A DNA stretch of 35,090 nucleotides, from contig JAJYHJ010000173.1 in NCBI GenBank assembly GCA_021784785.1, positions 1-35,090 on the forward strand, written 5' to 3'. This stretch comes from Actinomycetes bacterium (GTDB lineage Bacteria; Actinomycetota; Acidimicrobiia; Acidimicrobiales; Acidimicrobiaceae). Shown here piece after piece: positions 18,882 through 28,381 of this stretch; position 1 is the stretch's first letter, and every line of letters starts with the position of its first letter. A program made the translations under genes and the position numbers. The notes beneath the pieces were generated by a model that ran no database searches, was not told the origin of the DNA, and was given only the letters and a program-made list of their open reading frames with translations.

Positions 18882-18900
18882 AGTTTCAACTCTTGAAACT
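18882..18900 (+). terminator. Hairpin between tgt and yajC
   Basis: agtttcaa-ctc-ttgaaact, 8-bp perfect stem; no U-tract, so role uncertain. Confidence 0.3.
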
Positions 18901-18928
18901 ACAATAAGCTAGTCGCATTGGAAGGACT

Positions 18929-19351
18929 TTGATGAGTCAACTAATTTTTGTAATAATTGTTTTAGTAATCCTTTACATGTTGTTTTTGCGCCCCCGTATG
19001 AAAGGCGCGAAGACGAACCGAAAGCTCGGTCTACAACCAGGAGATGATGTTGTGTCAAATGGTGGGATCTTCGGTGTCGTTACCAAAACCTACGACCAGA
19101 GGATCTATGTCGAGATAGCTCCAGAGGTAGAGGTGATCTTCGATAGGAGATCGTTAACTCATCTTGACAGTGTCATTGTGGACGCTATGGAGGAGGCCGA
19201 GGCTAAATTTGATGAGATTGAAGCTAGAAAAGCGCAAACTGAGTTGAAAGAGGGAGATGCGGTCGATGAAGAACCTCAACCCCTATCGAACTTATCCGAT
19301 GCAAAAGAAGTAGAAGAAGTCAAAGGTGATGATGAAGGTGACGTTAAATAG
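18929..19351 (+). CDS. yajC: Preprotein translocase subunit YajC
   Basis: N-terminal TM then LFLRPRMKGAKTNRKLGLQPGDDVVSNGGIFGVV; acidic C-terminal tail; between tgt and secD. Confidence 0.92.
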   Translation: MMSQLIFVIIVLVILYMLFLRPRMKGAKTNRKLGLQPGDDVVSNGGIFGVVTKTYDQRIYVEIAPEVEVIFDRRSLTHLDSVIVDAMEEAEAKFDEIEARKAQTELKEGDAVDEEPQPLSNLSDAKEVEEVKGDDEGDVK

Positions 19352-19403
19352 TGACGAGGTAGCAGGTGATCACTAGGTGAAAGACTTGGTGTAGGGTGAC
19401 TCT

Positions 19404-19436
19404 ATGATTAAGATCGGTGTTTTAGAGAGAGTATGA
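19404..19436 (+). CDS. Candidate micro-ORF MIKIGVLERV overlapping the secD start
   Basis: atgattaagatcggtgttttagagagagtatga; AGGG SD about 7 nt upstream; stop TGA overlaps secD ATG as ATGA. Confidence 0.3.
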   Translation: MIKIGVLERV

Positions 19437-20905
19437 GAAAAGGTCCACACGTATTATCAGTCGTTTTATCGATAGTGGTTTCTTTAGGTGCCTTTATCGC
19501 TGTGCTAGCGCTCAACTATAAGCCAATACTTGGACTTGATCTGCAAGGGGGAGCCTCGGTCGTCTATAAACCTACTAGAGCTGTTTCCCAGGCGACGTTA
19601 AATCAGACCATATCTATTATTCGGAACCGTGTAGATGGTCTAGGAGTGGCTCAACCGAACATCGCTCAACAGGGCAAAGACATAGTGGTGCAACTTCCTG
19701 GAATTAAACATCCAAATCAGGCACTTTCTCTTATCGGGCAGACTGCACAGCTTGAATTTCGACCTGTGTTGTGCTCGATCCCTACCTATAAAAAACCTAC
19801 TGGACAACTCGCTAAAGATATCAAGGCCCATCCTCTTTCTCCGTTTTGTCCAAGTTCAGCACAACAAGATGCACTTGCCCAGTATGAGCCGAATACGACG
19901 TTTTCGAAGCTGAACTCTTCAAAAGAAGCCGTATTGTCGCAAACCTCTGGCTCTCGGGTTACGCGTTACGTTCTTGGACCGACACTGGCTAACGGCACTG
20001 CACTTTCTAGTGCTTCGGCGGGACTTAATCAACAGCAACAATGGGTCGTGAACTTCTCCCTCACTGCTAAGGCGACGCCACTTTTTAATCAAATTGCGAC
20101 GACATACTTCGACAAACAGCTGGCGATCGTCTTGGATACGAACGTGATCTCTGCTCCGGTCATAACCACTAAGAGTTTCAATGGGCAAGGTGAAATTACT
20201 GGTTCAGGCGGTCAAGCTCAGGCAGAGAATTTGGCATTGGTGTTAAAGTATGGAGCATTACCAGTGCAACTTCAGCAACTTACGGTTCAGACTATCTCAC
20301 CGACGCTTGGTAAGGCATCGTTGAAGGCGGGAGTGTATGCAGGCTTAGGTGGACTTTTGTTGGTGCTTCTCTATACAGTCCTTTACTATAGAGCTTTAGG
20401 GGTGGTTGTACTTTTGGGGCTATCTACAACTGCAGCGATGCTGTGGGCGATTGTGTCTCTGCTTGGTCATACATCTCAGCTGACCTTGGATCTCTCTGGA
20501 GTTACTGGCTTGATAGTATCTATCGGCGTCACCGTGGACTCTTATGTAGTTTTTTTTGAACGCTTAAAGGATGAGCTGAGAGGTGGAAAGTCGCTTAGAT
20601 CTTCGGTGGACAGAAGTTTTGCAAAGGCTTTCCGCACTATAGTCGCGGCAGATCTTGTGTCGCTTATCGGAGCTACTCTGCTCTACCTGCTCAGTATTGG
20701 TCCAGTACGAGGATTTGCCTTCTTTCTAGGAATCTCAACGTTGTTAGATGTTGTTTCCGCTTGGTTTTTTACTAGACCCATAGTTATTTTGATGGGCCAG
20801 TCTAAGATCGCCCAAAACCCGAGGTTTTTTGGATTAAGTACCGGAGCTCTCAAGACGACAGCACCTGCACCTAGTAGTGGTGTCCTAAAACCAAGTGGGG
20901 TGTGA
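19433..20905 (+). CDS. secD: Protein translocase subunit SecD
   Basis: LGLDLQGGASVVYKP, IIRNRVDGLGVAQPNIAQQGKDIVVQLPG, GLIVSIGVTVDSYVVFFERLKDELR. Confidence 0.97.
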   Translation: MRKGPHVLSVVLSIVVSLGAFIAVLALNYKPILGLDLQGGASVVYKPTRAVSQATLNQTISIIRNRVDGLGVAQPNIAQQGKDIVVQLPGIKHPNQALSLIGQTAQLEFRPVLCSIPTYKKPTGQLAKDIKAHPLSPFCPSSAQQDALAQYEPNTTFSKLNSSKEAVLSQTSGSRVTRYVLGPTLANGTALSSASAGLNQQQQWVVNFSLTAKATPLFNQIATTYFDKQLAIVLDTNVISAPVITTKSFNGQGEITGSGGQAQAENLALVLKYGALPVQLQQLTVQTISPTLGKASLKAGVYAGLGGLLLVLLYTVLYYRALGVVVLLGLSTTAAMLWAIVSLLGHTSQLTLDLSGVTGLIVSIGVTVDSYVVFFERLKDELRGGKSLRSSVDRSFAKAFRTIVAADLVSLIGATLLYLLSIGPVRGFAFFLGISTLLDVVSAWFFTRPIVILMGQSKIAQNPRFFGLSTGALKTTAPAPSSGVLKPSGV

Positions 20906-20908
20906 TCT

Positions 20909-20992
20909 ATGAAACGTCTCTTAGGTGCCTTTAATGGTGCTAAACGCACCTGCGAGTGTACGGTTATAGCGAGTATTGAGGTGGCACTGTGA
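20909..20992 (+). CDS. Candidate 27-aa small ORF filling the secD-secF gap (MKRLLGAFNGAKRTCECTVIASIEVAL)
   Basis: ATG 4 nt after the secD stop; GGGG SD-like within the secD end; TGA stop overlaps the secF GTG (GTGA). Confidence 0.4.
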   Translation: MKRLLGAFNGAKRTCECTVIASIEVAL

Positions 20993-22179
20993 CAACCATT
21001 GGCGAAGGTGAAAGAGAGTCAACCCGATCGTCGGATGATGTCTTAATGGGAGCAACGAGAGTGGCTTCCAAAAAGCGATCTCGCTGGAGTGCTCTTTATG
21101 AAGGCGAGACGACCATTGGATTTTTGAAAAAGCGTAAGATTTTTTACGCTTTTTCGATAGCAATCATACTGCTAGGAGCTCTCTCTATGGGGGTGCGAGG
21201 TCTGAACTTTGGAATCGATTTCAAAGGTGGAACCTCCTGGCAGGTGCCTTCTAGTACTTTAAGTGTCACAAAAGCTCAATCTGTGCTCAGAGCAGATGGG
21301 GTCACCCAGGCTACAGTTTTCACATTGGGTACTGGCCATAATCGTACCTTAGAGGCCGAAGCTGACCTCTCAAATCTTTCTCCAGGAGCACAGGCTGCCA
21401 AAGACAAGCAGATCTCGGTGGATCTAGCGAAGGCTGGTGGCGTTAGCTACTCTTCGGTTAGCCTAACCAACGTCGGTCCAACGTGGGGTGGTGACGTTAC
21501 ATCGAAAGCGCTCGAGGCCCTGGGATTCTTCTTCCTTGGGATAGTGATATATATATCGATTCGTTTTGAATGGAAGATGGCCGCGGCGGCCTTAGTCGCA
21601 GTAATTCACGATCTTTTAGTCACAGTTGGCATCTACTCGATATCCAACTTTCAGATCACGCCTGCGACTGTGATTGCAGTGCTTACAATACTTGGATACT
21701 CTCTTTATGATACGATCGTTGTCTTTGACCGGATTCAAGAGAACGTGAAGGCTTTGGTCAATCCTGGTCGTCTTGCTTATGACGACTCTGTGGATCTGTC
21801 TTTAAACCAAGTGTTGATGCGATCTTTGAATACATCACTAGTGGCAATTATCCCTGTATTTTCAATCCTTGTCGTTGGTGCTTACATACTAGGTGCGACG
21901 ACGCTGCAAGACTTTGGTCTTGCATTGTTCGTAGGACTGACTACGGGAGCGTACTCGTCTATCGCCATAGCCTCTCCGGTCCTTGCTTTCTTGAAAGGCC
22001 GAGAACCTAGATACCAGAGCCTCAAGAAACGTCTAGGCGCAAGCCACCATCCTTACTCCCCTAAGGCAGTAGCCCAAGGGGTGCTGCTTACCACATCTAG
22101 CACCACGGGCGACCAGGGGACGAGGACTCCGCGTTCCAAGCCGAATGGCTCACGGAGAAAGAGTCGAGCAAAGCGTTAG
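20989..22179 (+). CDS. secF: Protein translocase subunit SecF
   Basis: GLNFGIDFKGGTSWQV, LTILGYSLYDTIVVFDRIQEN; SD GAGG before GTG 20989. Confidence 0.97.
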   Translation: MTTIGEGERESTRSSDDVLMGATRVASKKRSRWSALYEGETTIGFLKKRKIFYAFSIAIILLGALSMGVRGLNFGIDFKGGTSWQVPSSTLSVTKAQSVLRADGVTQATVFTLGTGHNRTLEAEADLSNLSPGAQAAKDKQISVDLAKAGGVSYSSVSLTNVGPTWGGDVTSKALEALGFFFLGIVIYISIRFEWKMAAAALVAVIHDLLVTVGIYSISNFQITPATVIAVLTILGYSLYDTIVVFDRIQENVKALVNPGRLAYDDSVDLSLNQVLMRSLNTSLVAIIPVFSILVVGAYILGATTLQDFGLALFVGLTTGAYSSIAIASPVLAFLKGREPRYQSLKKRLGASHHPYSPKAVAQGVLLTTSSTTGDQGTRTPRSKPNGSRRKSRAKR

Positions 22180-22259
22180 ACGTTTTGGTTAAAACTCTTT
22201 AGTAGATCTCTTAGAGTCGGCAGTGTCGTTCTGGATATGAGGTAACTTTATATACATAG

Positions 22260-24515
22260 ATGGCTGATGTTGTTGAGATAAAGTTAGAACTGTTTTCACC
22301 AGATAGGTTGGTGGAGATTTTCTTGCGCCGCCACGAGAACTATAGTGGAGATCCTCAAGTAATACTTGGTGCTTTCGATCTAGCAAAGTCGGCACATAAA
22401 GGTCAGTACCGAAAATCAGGAGAACCGTACTTCTACCATCCACTATCTGTAGCGGAGATTGTAGCGTCATTGGGTGCAGACGAGATTACTGTGTCCGCAG
22501 CACTTTTGCACGATGCCGTTGAAGACACTGATTTAGCACTAAAAGAGGTTGAGGATCGCTTCGGGATCTCAGTGGCACAGATAGTAGATGGAGTGACGAA
22601 ACTTGATCGTCTGAGCTTTGAATCCAAAGAAGCTCAACAAGCTGCTACTATGCGAAAGATGCTCTTGGCAATGGCAAGAGATCCGAGGGTTCTGGTGATT
22701 AAGCTAGCCGATCGGCTTCATAACATGAGAACCATTGGCGCACTACCGGATTGGAAACAGCGGCGTACTGCTCAAGAGACGATGGACATCTATGCCCCGT
22801 TGGCACACAGACTTGGTATTGCAGAGATTAAGTGGCAGCTTGAGGACTTGGCTTTTGCAACGTTGCACCCCCGACGCTACGCAGAGATTGAACACCTGGT
22901 AACGACACGGTCTCCAGAGCGCGAAGAGTATCTGCACTCAGTCCAAGAGATGGTGAAAGTGAAGCTGAGTGAGGTGGGAATCGATGCAGAGGTGACTGGC
23001 CGCCCTAAGCATCTCTGGAGCATCTACGAGAAGATGGTGATCAAGGCTAAGGACTTTGACTCAATCTATGACATTGTAGGTATGCGGATCATTACTGAGA
23101 CTGAAAAAGACTGTTGGGCTGCTCTTGGTGTAGTACATTCCATCTGGTCCCCGGTGCCGGGAAGATTTAAAGACTACGTAAACGCTCCGAAATTTAACCT
23201 GTATCAGTCCCTACATACCACTGTCGTACTGCCTAGCGGCAACCCACTTGAGGTTCAACTGCGTACGGCGGACATGCATAGACGCGCTGAGTATGGGGTT
23301 GCAGCTCACTGGGGGTACAAGGAGGGTTCGACCAAAGAGGAGCTTGTCTGGTTGCAGCGTATAGTTGACTGGCAAAAAGACACCACAGATCCTCACGAGT
23401 TCTTGGAGAATCTCAAGCTTGATCTTGAGGTTGATGAGGTCTATGTATTTACTCCTAAGGGTCGGGTGATAACTCTCCCAAACAACGCTACTCCAATCGA
23501 CTTTGCCTACGCAGTACACACCGAGGTAGGGCATAGATGTATTGGTGCGAAGGTGAATCAGCGACTTGTACCCTTGGACTCTAAGTTAAACTCAGGTGAC
23601 ACCGTTGAGATCTTTACCTCGAAGGTCCAAAGTGCCGGCCCTTCGCGAGACTGGCTGAAAGTTGTGGTGACTCCACGTGCTCGTAATAAGATTAGACAAT
23701 GGTTTTCGAAAGAGCGACGAGACGAATCAGTCGAAGTAGGCAGGGAAGAGCTAGTTAAGGCTCTACGGAAAGAGGGCCTAGCTGTTCAAAAACACACGTC
23801 ACAGACGGGATTAGGACAGATTAGCCAACTGATGGGATTTGACTCCGTTGAAACCCTACTTGCGGCGATCGGAGAGAATCACGTAAGTGCTAGAAGTGTT
23901 GTTACAAAACTCCTTCGAGACGTCTACCAAGTGGAAGATGAGACCTCTATACCTATAGTGACTCCGGGACGCGGACGTCGGAAAAGAGGTGGTCCAGGTA
24001 TATACGTGGAGGGTCTCGACGATGTTATGGTTAAGTTATCCAAGTGTTGTTCGCCTATGCCAGGAGATCCGATTATTGGTTTCGTAACCCGCGGTAAAGG
24101 GGTATCGATCCATAGGTCAGACTGCTCTAACGCGATGGCACTATTTAGCTCAGAGGCTGAACGCATGATTGAGGTTGAGTGGGACCTCGAATCTCACGGC
24201 ATCTTTTCGACTACGATCGAGGTGCGCTCATTGGATCGATCTCGATTACTTGCTGACGTAGCTAGGGTACTTTCCGAACACCATATCAATATCTTAAACT
24301 CGTCCTCGCAAGCGGGACACGATAGGGTATCCACTATGCGATTTGAGTTTGAACTGGCAGATCCGGCCCATCTCGAGTCGATCTTGGCTTCTTTACGGCA
24401 GCTGGACGGCGTCTATAACGCATATCGGGTATTGCCGAACGGTGGCTCTCCTGCTCCTGCTATTCCAACTTTTGGTGACGATGACCCTAAGGCGACTAAA
24501 GTCGAATCTAGGTAA
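22260..24515 (+). CDS. RelA/SpoT bifunctional (p)ppGpp synthetase/hydrolase
   Basis: LLHDAVEDT and KLADRLHNMRT (HD), RFKDYVNAPKFNLYQSLHTTV (synthetase), TGS and ACT domains. Confidence 0.97.
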   Translation: MADVVEIKLELFSPDRLVEIFLRRHENYSGDPQVILGAFDLAKSAHKGQYRKSGEPYFYHPLSVAEIVASLGADEITVSAALLHDAVEDTDLALKEVEDRFGISVAQIVDGVTKLDRLSFESKEAQQAATMRKMLLAMARDPRVLVIKLADRLHNMRTIGALPDWKQRRTAQETMDIYAPLAHRLGIAEIKWQLEDLAFATLHPRRYAEIEHLVTTRSPEREEYLHSVQEMVKVKLSEVGIDAEVTGRPKHLWSIYEKMVIKAKDFDSIYDIVGMRIITETEKDCWAALGVVHSIWSPVPGRFKDYVNAPKFNLYQSLHTTVVLPSGNPLEVQLRTADMHRRAEYGVAAHWGYKEGSTKEELVWLQRIVDWQKDTTDPHEFLENLKLDLEVDEVYVFTPKGRVITLPNNATPIDFAYAVHTEVGHRCIGAKVNQRLVPLDSKLNSGDTVEIFTSKVQSAGPSRDWLKVVVTPRARNKIRQWFSKERRDESVEVGREELVKALRKEGLAVQKHTSQTGLGQISQLMGFDSVETLLAAIGENHVSARSVVTKLLRDVYQVEDETSIPIVTPGRGRRKRGGPGIYVEGLDDVMVKLSKCCSPMPGDPIIGFVTRGKGVSIHRSDCSNAMALFSSEAERMIEVEWDLESHGIFSTTIEVRSLDRSRLLADVARVLSEHHINILNSSSQAGHDRVSTMRFEFELADPAHLESILASLRQLDGVYNAYRVLPNGGSPAPAIPTFGDDDPKATKVESR

Positions 24516-24602
24516 TGTGACTCTTCTTGCAGGCGAGTTTTCTTAGATCGTTTACGATCTGGGGTATCTTCGACGTGAGACTTTAAAGGGAAGAATAGGT
24601 AG

Positions 24603-24962
24603 ATGTCTTTTGTTTTAGCCACTTTAGTGTTGGTGGCTTCTGTTGTTACTCTGGCTGTATCTGTTCTTGCGCTGCGGGAATCGAAAGCGACATTAAAAGC
24701 GTCGGAGAGCTTGATGCGCTCTTTACAGACTGAGACCTTAGAGTTGGTTCGAGAGGCGACTGCCTTGTTGGTCGGCACCAGAGAGGATGTATCAAGGGTT
24801 GAAGATCTACTAGAGATGTCTGAACTTAGGTCAAGCGCTATCAATGAAGCCTCTAAGGTCGCTATCGGTGCTATCTCTGCACCGATCGTGCGCTTCCGAG
24901 CGCTCAAGTTAGGACTACGGAGAGCAACTGAGTTATTTAGAGCAAAGAGAGGGAGTAGGTAG
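24603..24962 (+). CDS. Small single-TM protein, DUF948-like
   Basis: 119 aa; N-terminal TM followed by coiled-coil; conserved position upstream of alaS. Confidence 0.6.
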   Translation: MSFVLATLVLVASVVTLAVSVLALRESKATLKASESLMRSLQTETLELVREATALLVGTREDVSRVEDLLEMSELRSSAINEASKVAIGAISAPIVRFRALKLGLRRATELFRAKRGSR

Positions 24963-25331
24963 TTGGCTTCACGGCTTAGGTGGTTGAGTGTGGGAGTGAC
25001 GATAGGTTCGATAGCTACAGTAAAAGTTGAAAGAGTTCTGCGTCAAAAGATAAAGACCGTTTCTCCTGACTCGATGGTCCGTAGTCTCTCTAAGGAGTTC
25101 TCGAAGGTTTCGGAGGACTTTATGTTGTCGGTAAGAGAAGGCTTATACGTTGTTCGAATGGAGAGCTCACGTTCAATCTCTCACGCAATTGATCTGAGAA
25201 GGGATGATATCGAAGAGTTTGCGTTGAAGATCAAGTCCAATAAGGCGTTCGGAGAAGAAAGGTTCGATGGAGCTTCCGTGGGGCGGTGTCTGGATGAGGT
25301 TTCAGATAGAGCAGAAAGGCTGGTTCGTTGA
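24963..25331 (+). CDS. Small hypothetical protein, DUF6167-like
   Basis: 122 aa; tandem with previous ORF; 4-nt overlap with alaS. Confidence 0.6.
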   Translation: MASRLRWLSVGVTIGSIATVKVERVLRQKIKTVSPDSMVRSLSKEFSKVSEDFMLSVREGLYVVRMESSRSISHAIDLRRDDIEEFALKIKSNKAFGEERFDGASVGRCLDEVSDRAERLVR

Positions 25332-27916
25332 TGGACTCGAACGATCTTCGGAAGGAGTTTACGAGATACTTCGTAGAGAGGGGGCACGTCTCTGTGCCTT
25401 CGGCTTCTCTTATCCCTCATGACGATACGATCCTTTTCACCGTGGCTGGAATGGTTCCCTTCAAGCGATACTTTTTAGGAGAAGAGACTCCGCCGTATCA
25501 ACGAGCAACATCTATCCAAAAGTGCATTCGTGCTGGCGGAAAGCATAACGACCTTGACCAAATTGGAAAGACGCTCCGGCATTTGACTTTCTTTGAGATG
25601 CTGGGTAACTTCTCTTTCGGCGATTACTTCAAAGAAGCGGCGATTCCGTATGCTTGGGGATTTGTAACCGAGGTCCTAAAGTTGGATCCAAATAGACTTT
25701 GGGTGACGGTTCATATAAGTGATGACGAAGCGGCACAGATCTGGCAGCATCAGGTAGGGGTTCCCTGTTCACGTATACAACGTCTTGATGAGGACAACTG
25801 GTGGCAGATGGCTGACATCGGCCCCTGTGGACCGTGCTCCGAGATCTACTATGATAAGGGACCAGAGTATGGAGATGACGGCGGTCCTGAATTTGGATCC
25901 GATGAGAGGTTTTTGGAGATCTGGAACCTTGTCTTTATGCAGTTCGTTCGAGATGCCCAGGGTAATCTGACCCCGCTTCCAAAACCAAGCATCGATACCG
26001 GCGCTGGACTTGAAAGAATAGTTCCCATTCTGCAGGGCAAGGGTTCTGTGTATGAGACCGACCTTATGGTACCGATGGTCCAAACGGCCGAATCTATAAC
26101 TAACACTAAGTATGGCATGGGTCACAAAGAGGACGTGTCGCTTCGTATCATAGCTGACCATGCACGTGCCATGACGTTTCTAGTGTCAGATGGAGTCTTT
26201 CCCACGAATGAAGGTAGAGGCTATGTCCTTAGGCGAATTATAAGAAGAGCGGTGTTGCGGGCCTACATGTTGGGGGCAAAGGACGATATGGTAACCGGGC
26301 GCCTTGTGGATTCAGTAGTTACGTCTATGGGAGAGTATTACCTTGAGCTGAGGGAGCGAAGTTCCTATATAAAAGAAGTGGTTGAAAGGGAAGAAGAAGC
26401 CTTCCGTAACAGGATTATGGTTGGTGTCGAACTGTTTGAAAGAGAGATTCGAGATAGCTCTTTCATAAGCGGATCAGCTGCCTTTCGTCTCCACGACACC
26501 TTTGGCTTTCCTATCGAACTTACAGTTGAGATGGCTGAAGACAGAGGTGTGGTTGTCGATACAGCTGGTTTCCATCGCGAGATGCAGCAACAAAAACACC
26601 AATCTCGTGAGGCAGGCCTGGGAGGAAAAGGCCGAGAGAAAAAGGACGAAAGGGCCTTTGAGCTCCTTGAGACTCATGGACCGACGCAATTCACCGGATA
26701 CGAAAAAACGGTTGATGAGGGGAGGATCCTTGCCCTGTACGCATCTGAAGGGAACAAAGATGAACTGTATCTGTACCTTGATAGGACTCCCTTTTACCCC
26801 GAAGGCGGTGGCCAGGTAGGAGACAAGGGGACCATCAGTACAGACAGCGCTGTATTAGACGTCCTAGATACTAACTACGCCACTAGTCAGATCATACGGC
26901 ACCTGGTTAGAGTAAAAGAAGGCAGCGTTGTTATAGGATCTTTGGCTAAGTGTGAGGTAGATGAGTTGGCTCGTATGAGCACTAGGCGTAATCATACCGG
27001 CACACATCTTCTTCACTATGCGCTTCGTCAGGTGCTTGGTGAGCATGTAAAGCAGCAAGGATCACTAGTTGAACCCGGGCGATTGAGGTTTGACTTTACG
27101 CACTGGGGACCGTTGTCTAAGGACGAGATTCGACAGGTGGAACAGGTGATCTACCGAGAGATTATATCTGACGCCAAGGTAGTTACGAAAGAGATGGACA
27201 AAGAGGAAGCTATCTCTGAAGGGGCGATCGCTTTTTTTGGCGACAGATATCAAGATGTGGTTCGGGTCGTAAAAGCTGGGGATCACTCCGTTGAGCTTTG
27301 CGGCGGTACCCATGTCTCTTCTCTTGGAAATATAGGCCTGTTCAAAGTAGTGTCGGAGTCCTCGATAGGTTCAAATACTCGACGAATTGAGGCCGTAACT
27401 GGAGAAGGTGCTCTTGAGTATGTCATGGCGACAGAAGATCTAGTGGGGGAGCTCGAATCGCTGCTAAGGACGAGTCGAGGTGAACTGATATTTAAAGTTG
27501 CCTCGCTTAAGGCTAAAGAGCGAGAGCTTTTAGATGAGGTAAAGAAGATCAAGACTCAGAGCCTTAGGTCGATATCGCAAGAGTTGATCAACGGCGCTTT
27601 GGGTCGTTTCCTCGTTGGTAGGGTGGATAACCTTTCGCCTGAAGAGCTAAAAGACCTCGCTCTTATGATTCGATCCCAGTCACCCATGATGAAGGTGGTC
27701 GTGGTGGGAGGGGTCTACGGATCGCGGGTCGCCCTTGTATGTTCAGTCATCGATGGTTTTGATCGGAAGGCGTCTGACGTAATTCAACAAGCAGCTTCGC
27801 TTGTTGGAGGTGGGGTGGGTAGGCAGGTATCGCTAGCGCTTAGTGGAGGGAAGGATACGTCACGCCTAGACGACGCTTTGCAGCTTGTGAAAGATGATCT
27901 TAGCGGTATGCTTTAG
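25328..27916 (+). CDS. alaS: Alanine--tRNA ligase
   Basis: FFEMLGNFSFGDYFKEAAIPYAW, NLVFMQF, RRNHTGTHLLHYALR, ELCGGTHV. Confidence 0.98.
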   Translation: MMDSNDLRKEFTRYFVERGHVSVPSASLIPHDDTILFTVAGMVPFKRYFLGEETPPYQRATSIQKCIRAGGKHNDLDQIGKTLRHLTFFEMLGNFSFGDYFKEAAIPYAWGFVTEVLKLDPNRLWVTVHISDDEAAQIWQHQVGVPCSRIQRLDEDNWWQMADIGPCGPCSEIYYDKGPEYGDDGGPEFGSDERFLEIWNLVFMQFVRDAQGNLTPLPKPSIDTGAGLERIVPILQGKGSVYETDLMVPMVQTAESITNTKYGMGHKEDVSLRIIADHARAMTFLVSDGVFPTNEGRGYVLRRIIRRAVLRAYMLGAKDDMVTGRLVDSVVTSMGEYYLELRERSSYIKEVVEREEEAFRNRIMVGVELFEREIRDSSFISGSAAFRLHDTFGFPIELTVEMAEDRGVVVDTAGFHREMQQQKHQSREAGLGGKGREKKDERAFELLETHGPTQFTGYEKTVDEGRILALYASEGNKDELYLYLDRTPFYPEGGGQVGDKGTISTDSAVLDVLDTNYATSQIIRHLVRVKEGSVVIGSLAKCEVDELARMSTRRNHTGTHLLHYALRQVLGEHVKQQGSLVEPGRLRFDFTHWGPLSKDEIRQVEQVIYREIISDAKVVTKEMDKEEAISEGAIAFFGDRYQDVVRVVKAGDHSVELCGGTHVSSLGNIGLFKVVSESSIGSNTRRIEAVTGEGALEYVMATEDLVGELESLLRTSRGELIFKVASLKAKERELLDEVKKIKTQSLRSISQELINGALGRFLVGRVDNLSPEELKDLALMIRSQSPMMKVVVVGGVYGSRVALVCSVIDGFDRKASDVIQQAASLVGGGVGRQVSLALSGGKDTSRLDDALQLVKDDLSGML

Positions 27917-27931
27917 CGACGAAGGCAATAT

Positions 27932-28381
27932 ATGCGGGTAGTGGGAATTGATCTAGGCGATAAACGTGTGGGGGTAGCGGTATCTGACTCCGAGAGGACC
28001 GTTGCGGTCCCAGTAGATGTGTTTGTGCGCGGTGGGAATCAGCATCAAGATATGAAGAGACTCGCCAAGGTTATTCATGAGCACGAACCTAAGATTGTAG
28101 TTGTGGGAACTCCGCTGCTACTCTCAGGTGGGTCGTCAAAGCAAACTTTGAGAGTCAACTCTGAGGCAAAAATGCTTTCTAAACTACTAGATGCAGAGGT
28201 TCAGTTGTGGGACGAGAGGTACTCTTCCCGACAAGCGGAACGACGGCTTAGGGAAATCGGACATAGCTCAAAGTCAATGCGGAAAATTGCTGATGCGCAG
28301 GCTGCCTGTATTATCTTGCAGAGTTGGATAGACGCTAACGTTACACGAAGCGCCGATGAGGATAACGGGCAGAGGTTGTAA
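27932..28381 (+). CDS. ruvX: Holliday junction resolvase-like RuvX/YqgF
   Basis: VVGIDLGDKRVGVAVSD, LWDERYSSRQAERRL. Confidence 0.95.
   Translation: MRVVGIDLGDKRVGVAVSDSERTVAVPVDVFVRGGNQHQDMKRLAKVIHEHEPKIVVVGTPLLLSGGSSKQTLRVNSEAKMLSKLLDAEVQLWDERYSSRQAERRLREIGHSSKSMRKIADAQAACIILQSWIDANVTRSADEDNGQRL

Noticed and set aside
24413-24907. 164-aa minus-strand ORF
   Set aside because: Antisense to the rel 3' end and the DUF948-like gene; no recognisable motifs, composition typical of a shadow frame.
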